DNA of 15,233 nucleotides from DASUKL01 sp036278755 (GTDB lineage: Bacteria; Chloroflexota; Limnocylindria; Limnocylindrales; CSP1-4): the NCBI GenBank assembly GCA_036278755.1, contig DASUKL010000008.1, positions 1-15,233 of the forward strand. The letters are read 5' to 3'. Each line of letters opens with the position of its first letter. Within the stretch, counting starts at the first letter, position 1. Position numbers and translations under genes: made by a program. This document shows positions 14,372 to 15,233 of the stretch, in pieces. The notes beneath the pieces were generated by a model. It made no database searches, was not told the DNA's origin, and was given only the letters and a program-made list of their open reading frames with translations.

Positions 14372-14878
14372 ATGACCACGGAGATCCGGCCAAGCCAGGA
14401 CGTGCTTGGCCCGCAGGACGGCGAACTGGTCCACCTCTACGCCCTCGGCGTGCGGTTCATGGTCGACGGCCGTTCCACCGGCGGCCGCTTCAGCCTGGTC
14501 GAGCATCCGCTCCCGCCCCGCTCGCTGGGTAGCCCGGTCCATACACACCACCGCGAGGACGAGTATTCGTACATCCTCGAGGGCCATGTCGGTGTCCAGT
14601 TGGGTGACGAGATCCTGGTCGGTGGCCCGGGCGACCTGATCACCAAGCCCCGCGGCGTGCCGCACGCCTTCTGGAACGCGACCGACGAGCCGGCTCGCCT
14701 CCTGGAGCTCATCTCACCGGCCGGCTTCGAGGACTACTTCCGCGAGCTCGCCCCGCTCCTGGCCGCGGCCGAACCGGACCAGGTCGCCATCGGTGCCGTC
14801 CTCCAGCGCTACGACCTGAGCCTCGACTTCTCCACCGCGCCCGTCCTCGCCGAGCGCCACGGCCTGCATCTCGGCTGA
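14372..14878 (+). CDS. Cupin-domain protein
   Basis: 168 residues from the ATG at 14372, with GGAG 6 nt upstream; an in-frame GTG at 14360 is less likely. A single small cupin barrel shows both classical motifs. Motif 1 has His57, His59 and Glu64 followed by Gly71; motif 2 runs G87-x5-P93-x-G95-x2-H98-x3-N102. So the full 3-His/1-Glu metal site (His57, His59, Glu64, His98) is intact. Functions of this group range from dioxygenases and isomerases to small-molecule sensors; none is assigned here. The C-terminal about 50 residues form a helical tail (YFRELAPLLAAAEPDQ). It diverges from a TetR regulator, its probable repressor, and has a good promoter. Confidence 0.85.
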   Translation: MTTEIRPSQDVLGPQDGELVHLYALGVRFMVDGRSTGGRFSLVEHPLPPRSLGSPVHTHHREDEYSYILEGHVGVQLGDEILVGGPGDLITKPRGVPHAFWNATDEPARLLELISPAGFEDYFRELAPLLAAAEPDQVAIGAVLQRYDLSLDFSTAPVLAERHGLHLG

Positions 14879-14967
14879 CCGAAACGCGGCGGTCTACCGA
14901 CGATCCGAGGTCCGGAGCCGGCCCGGCGCGCGACCGGCCGGAGGCCCGCCGGCGCCGGGCGCTCGCT

Positions 14968-14982
14968 TATGATGCGGGCATG
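14968..14982 (+). promoter_or_regulatory. Leaderless promoter of the B12-binding subunit gene
   Basis: TATGAT (14968-14973) is followed by GCGGGC and the ATG at 14980. This is the best -10 of the set with a 6-nt spacing to the start codon. No Shine-Dalgarno and no clear -35. Confidence 0.6.
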
Positions 14983-15233
14983 GCCGAGCGCCCCATCAAG
15001 GTCCTCATCGCCAAGCCCGGCCTGGATGGCCACGACCGGGGAGCCAAGGTCCTGGCTCGCGGTCTCCGCGACGAAGGCTTCGAGGTCATCTACACGGGGC
15101 TCCGCCAGACCCCCGAGATGATCGCTACCGCGGCGCTCCAGGAGGACGTCGACGTGGTCGGCCTGTCGATCCTCTCGGGGGCCCACATGACCCTCGTGCC
15201 GCGGGTCACCGCGCTCCTCCACGAGCAGGACCT
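14980..15233 (+). CDS. B12-binding small subunit of acyl-CoA mutase (partial)
   Basis: The first 84 residues are present; the gene runs off the right edge (family length is about 130-140). It is the Rossmann-like cobalamin-binding domain of the methylmalonyl-CoA mutase superfamily. The DxHxxG motif is Asp16-Gly-His18-Asp-Arg-Gly21, with His18 the expected lower axial ligand of adenosylcobalamin. VGLSILSGAHM (60-70) supplies the SxL motif. A stand-alone domain of this kind pairs with a large subunit lacking it, such as the protein at 1082-2788. The two genes are about 12 kb apart, which is unusual, and another large subunit could lie beyond the window. Confidence 0.93.
   Translation, partial: MAERPIKVLIAKPGLDGHDRGAKVLARGLRDEGFEVIYTGLRQTPEMIATAALQEDVDVVGLSILSGAHMTLVPRVTALLHEQD

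Overview
The window is very GC-rich and gene-dense. It carries one split vitamin-B12-dependent acyl-CoA mutase, two ECF sigma/membrane-sensor operons with Pro/Thr-rich 'TPTP' linkers, a TatA, a GTP cyclohydrolase I and many short housekeeping-like genes. This style fits a high-GC Chloroflexota bacterium (Limnocylindria-like) or, less likely, an actinobacterium. That placement is an inference from style, not from a marker gene. Several genes appear to be leaderless: an A..T-type -10 hexamer sits exactly 6 nt before the start codon.

Layout. 1-240: no assignable gene, three 33-bp tandem repeats and a hairpin. 241-1005(-): secreted RlpA-like double-psi beta-barrel protein. 1082-2788(+): large (catalytic) subunit of a B12-dependent acyl-CoA mutase, followed by 2808-3317(+), a DinB-like protein. 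3314-4058(-): an ArsR regulator and thioredoxin operon with its own promoter/operator. 4110-4520: repeat array A. 4551-7258(-): ECF sigma factor plus membrane sensor with a predicted extracytoplasmic six-bladed propeller. 7370-7750: repeat array B, collinear with array A. 7839-8876(+): threonine/serine dehydratase-like PLP enzyme. 8901-9335(-) zincin-like metallopeptidase and 9353-10390(+) alpha/beta-hydrolase-fold protein diverge from one 17-bp gap. 10421-10924(-): hotdog thioesterase. 11015-11266(+) tatA and 11300-12013(+) folE. 12151-13543(+): second ECF sigma/sensor pair with an AMIN-like domain. 13505-14254(-) TetR regulator diverges from a cupin at 14372-14878(+). 14980-15233(+): start of the B12-binding small subunit of an acyl-CoA mutase, cut by the window edge.

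How it fits together. The two ends hold the two halves of a heteromeric B12 mutase, about 12 kb apart. Between them are two cell-surface signalling systems built alike: sigma factor, then an overlapping gene for a one-pass membrane protein with a short cytoplasmic head, a Thr/Pro linker and a different outer domain. The most unusual non-coding feature is the pair of about 340-bp direct repeats (arrays A and B, 3.2 kb apart) that bracket the first sigma/sensor cassette. Each consists of degenerate dyads (TGTCnCG...CGTGACA type) repeated every 51 or 63 bp, close to whole numbers of DNA helical turns. No function is assigned to them here.
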